From Onchidella celtica (Eukaryota > Mollusca > Gastropoda > Systellommatophora > Onchidiidae): a stretch of DNA of 64,000 nucleotides. This document shows positions 22,411 through 36,400 of this stretch, one piece after another. The stretch covers positions 30,261,612 through 30,325,611 of the forward strand of contig OZ007569.1 in NCBI GenBank assembly GCA_963931925.1. The letters are read 5' to 3'. Every line of letters starts with the position of its first letter. The stretch's first letter is position 1. A model generated the notes under the pieces. It was not told the origin of the DNA, did no database searches, and saw only the letters and a list, made by a program, of their open reading frames with translations. Both the position numbers and the translations under genes were made by a program.

Positions 22411-23926
22411 CAGACCTGCCAACTGTTCAACACCAAATTAGGGAAAATGCATGGCTCGCGGCATCGACGTGTCAAACACAACAAATGATAATTGCCACAT
22501 CTAACAATGTATTAAAACACCAACTGACACTGGTAACCTGCCAGAATGGCAGGGTATTTTAGGAGAATTGACCATTCCTGAGAAAACTTGTATTTTTGTT
22601 TTTATTGGCGAATAATTCACTATGAAAAGTTTTGAAGAGTAACGTATCAAAGAACATAATATTAATAATGCACTAATTTTTGCCTTTACACACCCACCCC
22701 ACAGGTGACCAACCATGACCCCCTGAGCCTTACATCACCCTGCACCTGGGCTCCTCAGCCAAATCCTATAACCCTCTTCATAAGGTCGTTTACAAAGACA
22801 TCATGCATAGACAGGACATGTAAATGGTATGATAACATCTATAAGAGGCTTTGACATCAACACCCAAAAATGACAGAGCGTGCACTCTGTATATAGTCAA
22901 GTAAGGGGCCGCAACGCAACAGGTTGCACTCGGGGTCATGGGGTTAACTAAAAATTGACTTTTGTGTTCATCATTGCTTCAAAATCACATCTAAAACAAA
23001 TTGAATCAAGTTGAAAAATTGAACTGAAATAGCCACAAGAAAGTGCCTCCAAAACCCTTTCAAACCATGTATGTTTATAATTTTTAGTCAGTTTTTTTTT
23101 TTTTTTTCAATGCATACAGCTTGTATGCTTACCCACCATCATGGATTTACACTACAACAATATTCAACAAAAAGAGCCAAATATGAGGAAGAGAACACCA
23201 AAAAACTACTAAACTACAGCCTGTAGTTCTTAACTGAGAAGAAGAGGGGATGGTTCTCATGGTTTGTCCCAGTTCGGCAACTTCATTTTATGCACTGCCC
23301 CTGTTTCATCTCTTTGACTGTTAATCTTCACTCCCACTCTTAGATCTAGATCTAGTACTACTGGTAGTGCATGACGAATAATGTTCAAAATCATCATTTT
23401 CATCCCTATTCTCAGGATTTTGAAATATAGTAAGTCTGTCACTTTGTCTATTTGTTCTCGGTGGGTCCTGTTGAGGCGAAGCCATTTTGCATGAGTTTTC
23501 AAGGCTGATGCTTTGAGATTTCCAAGCAATATTAATATCCACGAAACGTAAACAAATGGCCGTATTTTAACAGGAAATGGAAGAGTACCAAGACGCCCGT
23601 ATTGTATCTTCAAAGAGTACTTCAGATCGCAGTTTCACGTGCATCCGATTAGGTTAGATTGGCCCGCATGGAATCGGGTCAAGTATTTTCAAACTAAGGC
23701 CGACTGACATCAGCGTACACTTCCTGTAGTGAAAAACATCAGGTTTATGCTTCGTCAAAATCAAGTTTTGCATTATTTTCTTTTTGTTTCCCGACGTTGG
23801 TGTTTGTTTTCAAGCTTTTTCACACTTTCGTTCTACAGATTCCTATTTCAGGAAAAATTGCATGATTTGGGAGAGAAGTTCAAAATTGGGAGTTTCCAGA
23901 AAAATTCGGGATGGTTGGCAGATCTG
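22411..23926. mobile_element. hAT-like non-autonomous element
   Basis: The left end CAGACCTGCCAAC and right end GTTGGCAGATCTG are inverted repeats (12 of 13). The flanks AGTATTTC and GTATTTTC look like a slightly decayed 8-bp duplication. CAG-starting termini and 8-bp duplications are hAT characteristics. A minus-strand frame near 23320-23490 (MASPQQDPPRTNR..., acidic Ser-rich end) may be a remnant but is not recognisable as transposase. Confidence 0.65.
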
Positions 23927-24391
23927 GTATTTTCTTCCACTGCATTTTTTGTTTTAGCCAACAATATCTAAGTACTGAAAGGTCCTTGGCAGGATCAACA
24001 ACAGGAGACTGAACTTTTAAAAACCACTGTCAATTGCAGAATGCGCTGTCATGCATAACCCCATATCCTGCTTACAACTGGACATACTGTTATAAAATTT
24101 AAACCACAGGTAGTCAAAATACTTGCTTAACACTGTGTAAGATTTAAAAGTTTTAAATATCTAAAACGCAATTTCTAGCATTTAAGAAAGCTAACTGATC
24201 TGCAGCATACTTTCCTTAGGAAAAATGCTTCATGGCTCATTTCCACAATACAAAACTAAAAAAAAAAACTAGCTTCCTTAGTTGTTTTTTTTTGCTGCAA
24301 ACAGACAGTATCAAAATACTCATTTGAAGCAAATTTCATCAACAGAACAAACAATCAAGCAGGAACAAGAACATTTATCTGTCTACAACCC

Positions 24392-24464
24392 TCAGTGTAA
24401 TGATACAATTCCATTTGCCATCAGCTTCTGTATTTTTGCAGCCACTTCTGGATTTTTCAGATGC
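24392..24464 (-). CDS. STIP1 exon 9, C terminus
   Basis: Encodes [19 protein letters not shown] and ends SLH then TGA. Vertebrate Hop ends in AIR at the same place. No AATAAA was seen close downstream on this strand. Confidence 0.94.
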
Positions 24465-27400
24465 CTGAGGATAATAAAGTAAAAATATAACCATGAAAAC
24501 TCAATGAACAGTTAAACATGTTTCTGGAAACAAGTAGTACATGTGATTCTTTGCGAAAAGTACAATTACCATCAGCCCTGTATGTTTCTTACCAGGATTG
24601 TACATCAAAACACACACAATTCAGGATGGAACAACAATTTTAGCATTCATCTGCCAAATCGTGTTAGCGTCAAGTTTACTGATCACTGCGGTGAAGGCAA
24701 GAAATAAACTGTACATCAACGTGCTGGATCAGTTGACTCTACAACTTTCAATATGCAAACAACTTTCTGAACTTTTACAAAGGATGCAGCACAGGGACAG
24801 ATTCTAAGATTTGTGCTTAACTAGGTTAATGTATAGTTTCTAGCACGGGCTGATTTATTCGTAATATCCCGCCATCTCAACAGTGACAAATACATTACAA
24901 TCAGGGTGAATGTAAATGAAACTTAGCAAAAGCTCTTATTTGTAAAGACCAGATTTATTCTTTTCATGTATCATCTAAAGCCAAACATTATTTTCTTTTC
25001 TAATTATCTTAAGTTTTCCTTGCTTTCTTGGACAATGACACTGCCTTGTTTTTAACTGTTTGGAAAATCATATTGCAATCCTTTGCAGATCTATGTAAAA
25101 GAGCAGTGTCTGATGCCAAATTCACTTGATGACTGCCTTTTAGAATTCATCCTGGTAAAAATTATGTTGTAATGAAGTCTCATAATCCCATCACTGGCAG
25201 AAAACCACACTGTCCAAATCCATAGTCTGTGTGCAGCAGATCCTTATTGAATGTTCTATACCAAACTCAGATTTTGGAGAAACACTATTTCGCCTACAAC
25301 AGACAATACATCTTCACAGACATATTTTTATTTAATGTTAGACATTTAAGTGTCGCATTTCAATCAATCTATGTATAGAATCTACATGTTTGTGTGCTAA
25401 TCTTCAGACAATTTCTTTCTTCTCTGGTCAAAATCTAATTTAGGTAGATAAAATCAAGTGGTAACGATATATATACTGTGTTCTCGAAAACATTAATTAA
25501 TTGTAGGTATTGATAACGAGTTTCAACTTACTCTTTGGCTGCCTTTGGATCCTTGGACATTTGAGCCAAGATCATCTGCATTGCTGGGTCACTGAGAATT
25601 TGCTGTACTTCAGGATTGGACATAGCCTTCTGTTTCACAGCCTCTGGGTCTTCATTTTCTGCCATAAGAGCTTTTCTGTAGCCTTCTAAGGCTTCCTATA
25701 ACGAAGGAAAGGTAACAAGATGAGCCTACAAAAATGTTCAGCTAACTGAGCTTGTTTAAAAAGAGATTTGATGATGGCACTGACTGACATAACTGCTGCA
25801 CATAACACTTCACATCTAATCTAGATCTACATATTGAAAATATTCACGTATAATTGGCTCTAAATCAACTGATACTATTTTTCACTTAGCTTCCACAAAT
25901 TTATAAATGACAGGATGTAGTTAGAACAATTTGAAACCATTCAACACAATGGTCAAGATCATGAAACTGAAAGAACGAATCAGCAATCCAAATGCTGTAA
26001 TCTCTGCTTTGTTTAACCCTCATCCTACAGGAGGCCACTATATTAGCTTCCTTGCGCAACACGCGAGGCCAATATTGTGGCCTACATACTGCAAACCGGG
26101 TCCTGTATGGCAGCGCTGCTCCTCGTGTTTTGTTTATTCGGTTGGCTCTATTGTTTTTTTTTTTTCACGATTTTTTTTCCACATTATTTTCATCTGTTTA
26201 TCTATCCTGTCAACCCTACTATATCTAACAAAATGATTATGTTTATTACGATGCAACTATTCGTAACTATTCGTCATACTCATGTAATAGTAGACGGTCT
26301 GAATTTCGAACTGGGGAAACTTTTACTTTGATGCTGATTGTCGTCTACATGTGAAATGAGAAGAAAGGGGCCATGTGCATATTTGAGAAACCGTTCCGTG
26401 TCTGTAATTATGAATTCCGATGTAATACTAGGGCATGCTGCATAAAGGCATCGGTGTGTAGGTTTTTCATCACGGAAAACTGGGAGAAAATGACCGACTT
26501 TGTTGTTGGTCATTGTCTTTATTTGATGTGGTAATTAGAGAGATATTGTGTTGCTTTGATTAAACCGCTTTTCAGTATATGTATGTACTCTACGGGCTGG
26601 CAATCAAATCTCTTGCTAAAACTAACATCATAGTACGTGGAAGCTTTACATAGTAGAGGAGGGAGAAGGCAATGCCATGATACATGTGGTTAGTAAATTA
26701 AGCGCCTGATTTTAAAAAATTTGTTCACCTGAATGGCCTGACTTAGGAATAGAAAAAGCGCAGAGGTGTTGGGAAAATGATAAAACGTGTTAAACGCCAT
26801 GTAAATGCAGAAAATTATTGATTTTGGGCCTTCAATTTAACAATAGAACTTACTGCATAATTATCATCACAATTACTTTATCCAAATATCACAGAGGTCA
26901 CTTACTATTTATCCATCATTATTGTTGCTATTGCGTCCTAAAGTAAACACGATACATGTGTTCAAAATGACCCGATTGACCCGATCGTCGAGGTTATCGC
27001 CAACATGCGAATGATCGGCTGACTGGCCACTGGCTATCCCCGCACTGGGCGTTATGTGGATGAGTTCACTCAATGTGGGACGAGGGTTAATATGAATTTC
27101 TGGACACATTTTTCTGGTTTTGCATTTTTGTACAGGCTTAAGTTGTTCATACTTATTTCATTACAGTAGTCTCCGCCTAAGAACCCAGTCAACGGGAGAC
27201 AGAAAAAGCGGGTTCTTAGGCGGACCGGGCTCTTAGGCGGATACAACACGAGGCCCAGTGATACCATGTGTAATAACCACATACAGCCCTCAGTACATGT
27301 ACATGTGCCATGCAAACCAGGCGCGCAGTCAATTACGTATAAAATTCTGCCCCTCGAGTCAGACAACAATAGATGTTAGGTAATGACTATGCTAATTTAG

Positions 27401-30400
27401 TCTAGGAGTGGCCTGCTTGCACACGAAAGACGTAACTGGGCTCCATCCTTTGTGCGGTTCGCCTCCCCCTACCTTCCCTCCACCTGTTCTCTTTCACTGT
27501 ACTGTGTGGCTTTGTTCTATTCCGTCAACTTGAAAGAGAATTTTGTGTTTAATATCAAAATTTTACGTAAAAGTGTGCTTGTCTCACGGTCAAATGCCGG
27601 GTTCTTAGGCGGATTTTTCGTTTCAGAGCGGGTTCTTACGCATGTAAATTATAGTGAAAAAATTCGGTTTCGCGGCAACAGCGGGTTCTAAGGCGCCGAG
27701 TTCTTAGACGGAGACTACTGTATTTCCCATTTTCCCAGCGAATGTTTGGGAGGGGTGGGGTGGGGGCATGGTCTAATTATAAAACCAAATAGAGCAAATA
27801 CTGAGTTGTGTTCACTGTTCAACAATGGCTTATAATGTAAAATACTATGTGCCCTTAACAACAGGCTTTCCCAGCTGCACATGTTTTCTTATCTGACCAG
27901 CATCCAACTTTTCTGACCATACATAAATATATCTGGCCAATTTCTGACTTCCCTGGACATTGTTATAATATTATAAATTTCGAACCGTATTTGAGCACAC
28001 TGCATGAATACATACCGAATTATTGGCATCCAGCTCAAGTGCCTTCTGGTATGCAACTGTGGCCTTAGTGGGTTCTTTCATAGCTAACAACACTGCTCCT
28101 TTTCGTAGGTAGCCCTTTACTGTTTAAAAGAAAAAAAAGGCATGCAATAACTTCCAAAAGTTTGTGTACAAGTACATTAATTTTTCCAATTCATAAATCT
28201 GTCACATCCAATTATCATGTATAAAAAATATAAAATTTGGCTGACAGAGACCAGTTGAAAAGTAAAAATAAATATTAAATAAATATGATGAGGGCATTCA
28301 GCTGCACAAAAACATATGTTTCTGTTTAACAGAAGTTTACCATTTCAGGCCCCCTTTAACCTTTAAGATCCCAAATTCTTTCCATTCAACACTTCCCAGC
28401 TTCCCAAAGAACTCATATGTGTTAATGTTATAAATTTATTTGTCACAAATAACTGACAATGAGAGAAGAATGAAATTTTCACAGTAAGCAAACAGCCAAA
28501 TTGTATGCATGACCAACACATAGGTGCATGATAGAAGTAAGCTGGATTTGAATGGGACCTGGCTGGTGAGTACACTTGACCCAGCTTAGCGAATTGGAGT
28601 AAACAAGCTCACAAAACTAAAAAATGAGCTGATATAAACAGTCAGCCGGACTTGAATCTAGAACTAAATTGTTGGTGGGACCATAATTCTATTAATTGTG
28701 AGGAAAAATCTGGGCGCTGTGCTTTGCATTACTGCAGTCACAGTTCCAACTAGTCCCATCACCTTTGCCAGTAGGTGTTTCCCTAATACCAGTATTAATC
28801 TAAATCTAGATCCACTGAATCTTTATCGCTGTCATATATACCCATCATCGACATTACTATCAGTTGAGGGTCCACCTGAGGATCCATGCCAATCACCCTC
28901 TGAACTAATCTAGAACAATTTCTAAAACAATTTTTGCTCATCAAACCCAAATCTCGATAAATAAACTGTTATGGCTACTTAGTACTCATTTCCTAATCAC
29001 TAGAATTACTGTTTTTGTTACTAAGATTAGAAATGTCAGTGGCGATAAATGAGGTAAGCGTTAAAAAGCAGCAAAACAAGAGATTCAAGGAAATATGGCA
29101 CAAGCGGTTTCCAGCAGTATGAGACAAATGTTCAATACAATTGTGTCAGATACCCGCACAGAGGCCAGAAAATCGCAACTATCAGCAACCAGTAGATGCA
29201 GATGGTAATATCAAAACATGATCATATTTCACAGCAAATAACAGAATTTATAAAAATGTGACCGTTCTCTATAGCTGACTTTAATTAATTTATCTTTCCA
29301 AATGAAAAATGAATGAGGTTAAAACTTGAAAGTGCAAAGTAGTGTAATGATAAAATCTGACTTACCAAATTTAGGGTCTAGCCGAATGCAATCTTCACTG
29401 TCTTTTAATGCCATTGCAAATTCCATAAGTTTGGTGTAACATGCTGCTCTGTTGCTGTAGATTTTAGCATCATCTGGATTTCGCCTGATAGCTTCTGTGT
29501 AGTGCTGAACTGCCAATGGATACATGCCTGGAAAATGAAATGTGAATAATTTTTCAATTCCTGGTAAAATAACTGCCGACTGCGCATTTTCATATCAAGC
29601 ACTTTATTCGAACATCCTGCATATTTTGGATTTTCCTTCTACCTAAAACACTTTAACAAATTTCCAACTGCAAAATCAAACTTGCCAGCACTTTATAATG
29701 GTGCTCAAGAACTCCATGAAGACACATGAAAAAAGAGCAATCTTCACCATGACCACCTAACTCATGCATGAACACCTAACATAACAACTACATTCACTGA
29801 GATCTTCATACCTTCTTTAAAGGCAGCATTTCCCTTCTCTTTTTCCTCCAGAGAAAGATCTGGATTGATATAAGCTAATCTCTCCTTTTCTTTTATTTTT
29901 TGTTGCACCTGTGGAAAGAAATTGAAAGGAAGATGTTGAGACTTTCTAACCAGGTAATAACCACACTTGACTTTTTCGATCTAGCAGCCATCCGAGCTTG
30001 AGCCTTCCAGTATGCTCTTAAGGCAGGGAATTGTGAAAATCTTACAAATTTAAGATTAACGACTTTCAGTCAACCTCCAATTAGTAATTTAACATCTAAA
30101 CTGCTCAAAATAATTGCAAGCAGCGCCTCTTTGAATTCATAAGTTCCAAATTGCACATACAGAAAATTCAAAATATATGGCTTCAGTTACTGAAATCTGA
30201 AATTCTTGTGAAATAAATAACACTAAGTGAAAACCTGATTGTCGAAAATAATAGTGGCAATTTCGGTTGATGAATCTGGCACAAACACAGATTTTTATGT
30301 CACAGAAATCAGAAATGACACAAAAGTACTTATGAATCTTATGATTCCACGTAATGCATAGTAATAATTACCGCAAGTCAGTCACCAACATTTTTGTCTT

Positions 30401-33400
30401 TGCCATTATATCATTGACAAACTACTGATTACTTTCACTTTTTACTGAATGATACAACATATTCATGACATGTCGGGAGAGTTTTTTTGGATTTCTTTTT
30501 TCAGCATTCTTCTCTGTAGCAACGACATGCTTCCGTGCTGCTATCCAAGCAAGAAGTCGCCTTTAAGTAAACGTATTCTTTTTAGATTCTATATATTCTT
30601 CCTATTCAAATAATTTATTGTTTGATTTCCCATTTTTTTCTGTTGTTTTTTTTCCTTGAAAAAGACTGTTGCCGAAATATTGGTCATTTTCTGTCTTCTC
30701 TTTTACTAACAGTTTGCGTTTCATTGTATCTTTGGGTATTATTTCTTACACGAGGCTTTGCTATATATACAACTTTTTCTTTTTGTCAAATTTTGACGTA
30801 ACTAACATACATACAGCGGTATGATGAGCACACATGGTTTTGAGCAAATTTTACTGTCAACTGAATAACTTAGCAAGGCACTGAAAAAGTTTTTATTCAT
30901 GTTAAATGTTTTTAGCTTTGTGCACTGGAAAGCACAGTCATTGTAAGCATTATGTTTTTTAAATTAGTACAATCCATCCAAAAATAAAAAAAGTTAGTGT
31001 TTTTAGACCACCAGAATTTCGAACAGATTTATAGAGGAAAATATTCTCAAAAAGGGGACCTTCTAACCACGAATTTTTCTCAAAATTGGCCATATCTCAG
31101 ATTCACATTGGACTATGTAGCTGAAACTTGGCTTTCATTCACAAAAACTATAATTTCATTATTTTTTAGTCCTATTTTCAAAATGATGGTGCGAATTATC
31201 TAGATCTAGACAGTAAAATAGGCCGATGACACAACATTCCGTGGCCCATGTCTGTGCTCTTAAACCTTGTAGTTCGGCATTCATGAAAAGGGTAGAGAGA
31301 AATGGGGTTAATGTCAACTATCACTAATGATATGATGTTATGTCGTATTTTGTTAATATTTCAAATTTAAATCACTTTCCCCCATTGTTTTATCATTTAA
31401 AAGCAACCTGATTACCAAAGGATAGTCAACACAGACATAAACAAACATTTTTAATAATGACTTGCATCATCCGTGTACATCCTGCCACACGCACCCCCCC
31501 CCCCCCCCTGGACATGTTTAACAAAGGAATACAGCAATAAATAAAATGTCTGTGACCAGCCAGGCTGAGTTATTTTAAGCGACCAATCACAACATGCTGA
31601 CCGCTTGACTATTCTGGGTCGCAAGGTTATCCAGAGTGCATTGTCGATCGCCTTGCCATGCCGGTTTTGACAAGGGGTATGTAGATGTTTGCAGGCGATA
31701 CTTGAAAAGTAAAAAGCACAAAATTTTCAAATTTTAGGCCGTAAAAGAAGAAGTATTCAAGACTTGCCCTGTCAACGACGACAAAACTGCTGCTTCTCAT
31801 GGTTCGCAAAATACATAATGATGAAACAAGTGCGGTAGATTTTAAACTGCTTTTTTCGCAGAGTAAAAAGATCTGCGTCTTAATATCATTAGATACATCT
31901 ATTGTTTTATCGGTTGCCAAGTTTCATTCACATTAGTTAAGAAACAACAGGGTACAAGTGTATACAAGAAAACGGCCCTCTTTCACACACAGTCCAAAAT
32001 ATACCCGCTGGCGGTGACCTATTTCAGACCCACCGAAATGCACCTGAGTGTTATTGATAAATAACTGCCCAGCCTTTTAGGTACCACTAAAACCATGAGA
32101 GGAATATGCTCATCAGTCCAATTTCCTACTGTCTATACGCTATCATTCTCATACTTGAAAGCGTTTATTAATGTATTATATAATCAATTTCATATTCACC
32201 TCTTGTGCTTTCTTGACTATATCAGGTGCTCTGTGCTCTGTTAAACTTTTGTTAAAGAAATTCAAGGCTTGGTCCAGTTCCTCCTGCTTTAGATGTGCAG
32301 TTCCTATTCTTGCCAGCGCTCTGAAAGAAAAACAACCATAAAAAAAAAAGTTACACTACAGTGCAAAATTCAATAAAAAACAACAAAAACATTCTTTTCC
32401 CCATAAATATCACACCAAACAAGTAAAATATTGTTTTAACGATTAGGTTTCTAAAACACCTCATTTTGGTCATTTCTCTTCAGCTGTTAATTCTAAGGAG
32501 TAGCTACAGTCGTAAGGCTTTCTTTGTGAACTATGCTGCGGTCAAAATGACACAATTCAGCAATGTCATTTACTTTCCACTAAATGAACCAAATTACACA
32601 ATATCTCTTTCAGCAAAATAACAAAAAAAAAAAAAAAAAAACCACATCTTTAACTGTATTCATACTGTGATGATAGTCTACTAGTAGTTGCAACAAAAAG
32701 TAAATTATACTGAAATGAAGTCCAGATAACCTTCACAACTTACTTGGCGATCAATTTGAAATCAGCCCTGTTTTCTCGGCCCACATCCACAGCTTTCTGA
32801 CACATTTTTATGCATTCATCCATGTTTCCTTGTTCGTAATACACAGCTGCAGAATGTATTAATAACAATTAATTTAAATACAAAATATATGACAAAGATG
32901 ACTGTATTGGAGCATTTCAATAATTCATAAGAACTCCAAATCAAAAAATAACTGACAATCTAGGCTTTCACTAACTCACTGTTAAAGTATAACAAAAGAG
33001 CATTCAATTACATCTAATGATAGTATCACTACCAGTAAGAAAATACAGTGGAGAACGGTTAAACCAAAAGAAACCAGTAAACTGAAAGAAAATAGGAATC
33101 TGCCATTTTTTTCCTTTTTATATTTGTTGACAAACTAGCGCTAAACCGAAATAGCCCTACCGTTAAACCGAAAAGAAAGTTGCTGAATTCAGTGGCGCCA
33201 GTCCATTGTGATTTTTGCCATAGGCAAAGTCAAGTTACTGTACCATCCACCCCCCCCCCCTTTTTCCCTTAAAAAAAAAAATTCCGAGCAGAGCATGCTT
33301 TATTCTGCCAGGTCGTAGAGGCCTATATGGGAGCGGCTACACTACAGGGGTAGGGAGTAAGGGAGGCCCATAACCTTGCTGGTCTGAAATTAGACAGCAG

Positions 33401-36400
33401 CCGGTAAGAAGTTAGGATGCATTGCAGGTGAACTTGCGTGTAAATAATATGACATCGGAAAAGCGATTATGGTGTACTAGCGACTGTGGACCGCGCAGTT
33501 CACGGCACTGTGCGCGGCAAAGGTGATGAGATCAGCAGGACGGCAGTTCTGTATTGTCCGTCCACACTCATGTCTCCCCGCATAATAAATATTTTAAGTC
33601 TGTGCATCTCTGAGAGTTACCCCACATTCGCCCGCAGATCCATGCTTCGTGTGTCCCTGGGCCTGAGCAATCTCCCATCCTCATTCTCAGTCAAAAACAT
33701 AGAGCAAGTGCTTAAATGCACTTACAGTTTGTCCTCTTCGCTAGTGATTTGGGATACCTATCTTGAAACTGGCATTTTTCAAGCCTCCTATCGGTAAACC
33801 GAAATTCTCTCTAAACTGAAAAAAGCCTGTGGTCCCGCCAATTTCAGTTTGACCGTTGTCTATTGTATACTTTCATTTTACAATTAGCGACACAACGCCT
33901 TCAATCGAAAGGCCAATATAAAGGTCATTAATAGATAATAGCGGGTTTGGATGACGACTACTCAAAATCAGAGAAAAAGAAATTTATGGACACTACAAAA
34001 ATCTGAAGCTATGGGTTTAAATTAACAGTATCTAAGGTAAAATGCTTCGGTAAAAATTGGTAGGACAAAATCTAATTTTAACCCTCGTCCTGCGTTAGGT
34101 GAACTCGTCCACATAACGCCTGGTGCAGGGAGAGCCAGTGGTCAGTCAGCAGAAAGTTAGTGTATTGCCGATAACCTCAGTGGTCGGGTCAATCGGGTCC
34201 TTTTGAGCACGTGTATCGTGTTTGCTTTAGGACGAAATAATAACAATAATAGTAGATAAATCGTAAGTTACCCCTATGATATTTGGATAAAGAACTTGTG
34301 ATGAGATGCAACGAGTTCTACTGTTAAACAGAAGCATTTTATGCATTTACATGCTGTATACTACACATTTAAAACCTTTTCCCAGGAGCTCTGTGCTTTT
34401 TTCTGGTCCCCAAGTCAGGCCATTCAGGCGAATAAATTATTTTTTAAGCCAGGCACTTTATATACTAACCACATGTATCATGGCATTGCCGTCTCCCTCC
34501 TCCACTATGAAAGGTTCCATGTACTATGATGTTAGTTTTCTTAGCACATCTTTAGAAAGAGATTTAACCCTAACCGTATGGAAGGGGTAAAAATGTTACC
34601 CCCAGAGGTTGTTTTTATGCCCATTTAAATGCTTACAATGAAAATTTTTCTTTGGAACTTTCAGTATTCCTCCAAAAAACAATTTGACAAATGTCTATTC
34701 TAAATTTATTACAAGTGCTTTCGTATTGTATTGACCAGCGGTCATTACTTTACACCCCCTATTTTGAAGGGATGGAGTTACCCCACATCCAAAAGAGAAA
34801 GAAAACGTATTAGTCTCATCCGTAATGAGCTAAGTCAAGATGCGTGGCTACTGCTTTGTCGGCACTAGGTGTCATTATATGACATTATCACACCCATTTT
34901 ATCAACGCTGAAAGTGGGGTAACAATGTCACCCCCAATTTACGGATAGGTATAACCGGATTTTGTACTATGACAAATGTGGGGTAACTTTGTCACCCCAA
35001 ATGTACGGACAAGTATATGTCGATTTTTTGACTATATAAAACATGGGGATACTTTGTTGCCCCTAACGTACGGATAAGACTGCAAAACACGACGTACGGA
35101 TAGGGTTAATTTCAAACTCAAAGAGTACTTGCGTGTACCGAAAAACGGTTTAACCAAATTACACAATATCTCTCTAATTACCACATCAAATAAAGACAAC
35201 AAGCAACAACAGAGTCGGACTTTTTCTGCCAGTTTTCCCTGATGAAAAACCTACCAACGCCTTTATGCAGCATGCTCTGATCTTACATTGGAATTCATTA
35301 TGACACACATAAAATGGCCCCACTCTTCTCATTTCACATGTAGACGATAACCAACATCAAAGTCGAAAGTTTCCCTAAGATTTTCCCCAGTTCGAACTTC
35401 AGACCGTCAGTGAGTTGTTTACATGAGTATGATGAATACTTATAGTAAATAACAGTTGCAAAGTAATAAATGTAATTGGATGATACCATTTTGTTAGACA
35501 TAGTAGGGGTGACAGGATAGATAAACAAGTGAAACTAACAAGAAAAAAAAGAAGTGAAAAAAAAAACCCGAGTCGCAACAATCAAATAAACAAAACACGA
35601 GGAGCAGTGTTGCTATGTACAATAAATCAGCCTCCCACAGGACTCGGTTTGCAAAAATATAGGCCACTATACTGGCCTCATCATATGTTGCGCGAGGAGG
35701 TCAATATAGTGGCCTTCCGCAGGACAAGGGTTAACAGCATAAAAATTAACTCCCAGCTATGCACAATGAGTAAAGCATACTGACTGTGTCAGTGACTTAA
35801 TTCACTGGGAATCTCATCTGAGTCAGTATGCCGCGCTGACATACACAGTATCGCTGTGCACATGGCTTGTTTTGGTAGGCATGAAATCATTTCTATTTTA
35901 AGTGTTTTCACACTTGATTGTGAATTAAACAATGAAATGTCTGTCTTTAAGACTGTAACCAATGATCTGACTTATGGTACCAAACTGACAGCTAGAATTT
36001 TCTTGAGAACAAAGCATAACTAGCCATGCCCCCCCCCCTCCCCAAATCACCACCACCAAGCAAATGTTTCATCTTGATTAACATTAAACTAATGAGCCAA
36101 CGTAGGCATTTGGGGCAAAGGTCATTACCGGCTAGTTTCTGGTTGGTTCCTAGACACAGACAACTCTAGATGATGGTCAGTAAATAAGAGAAAATGAGAT
36201 ACGTTGCAAATTTGTTGAGCAACAAGTTCACGTTAATGCTGCACCTCTGATACTAGTGATAGTGAGGGGGAAAACCTTTGAAAGCTTAGTCTTTGTGAAA
36301 AGTTGCAGGTTCTTGTCATAATGCCCCTAATTTAAAACAGACATTTTATAATGCGCAACGAATAAGATGGTAGTTATGCCCCAAAGAAGACAATGATCTC

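Noticed and set aside
22098-22484. 128-codon minus-strand frame
   Set aside because: It crosses the left end of the hAT-like element and matches no family I know; it has no exon context.
31627-31920. 97-codon minus-strand frame in a STIP1 intron
   Set aside because: No recognisable domain and no consistent splice sites to STIP1 exons.
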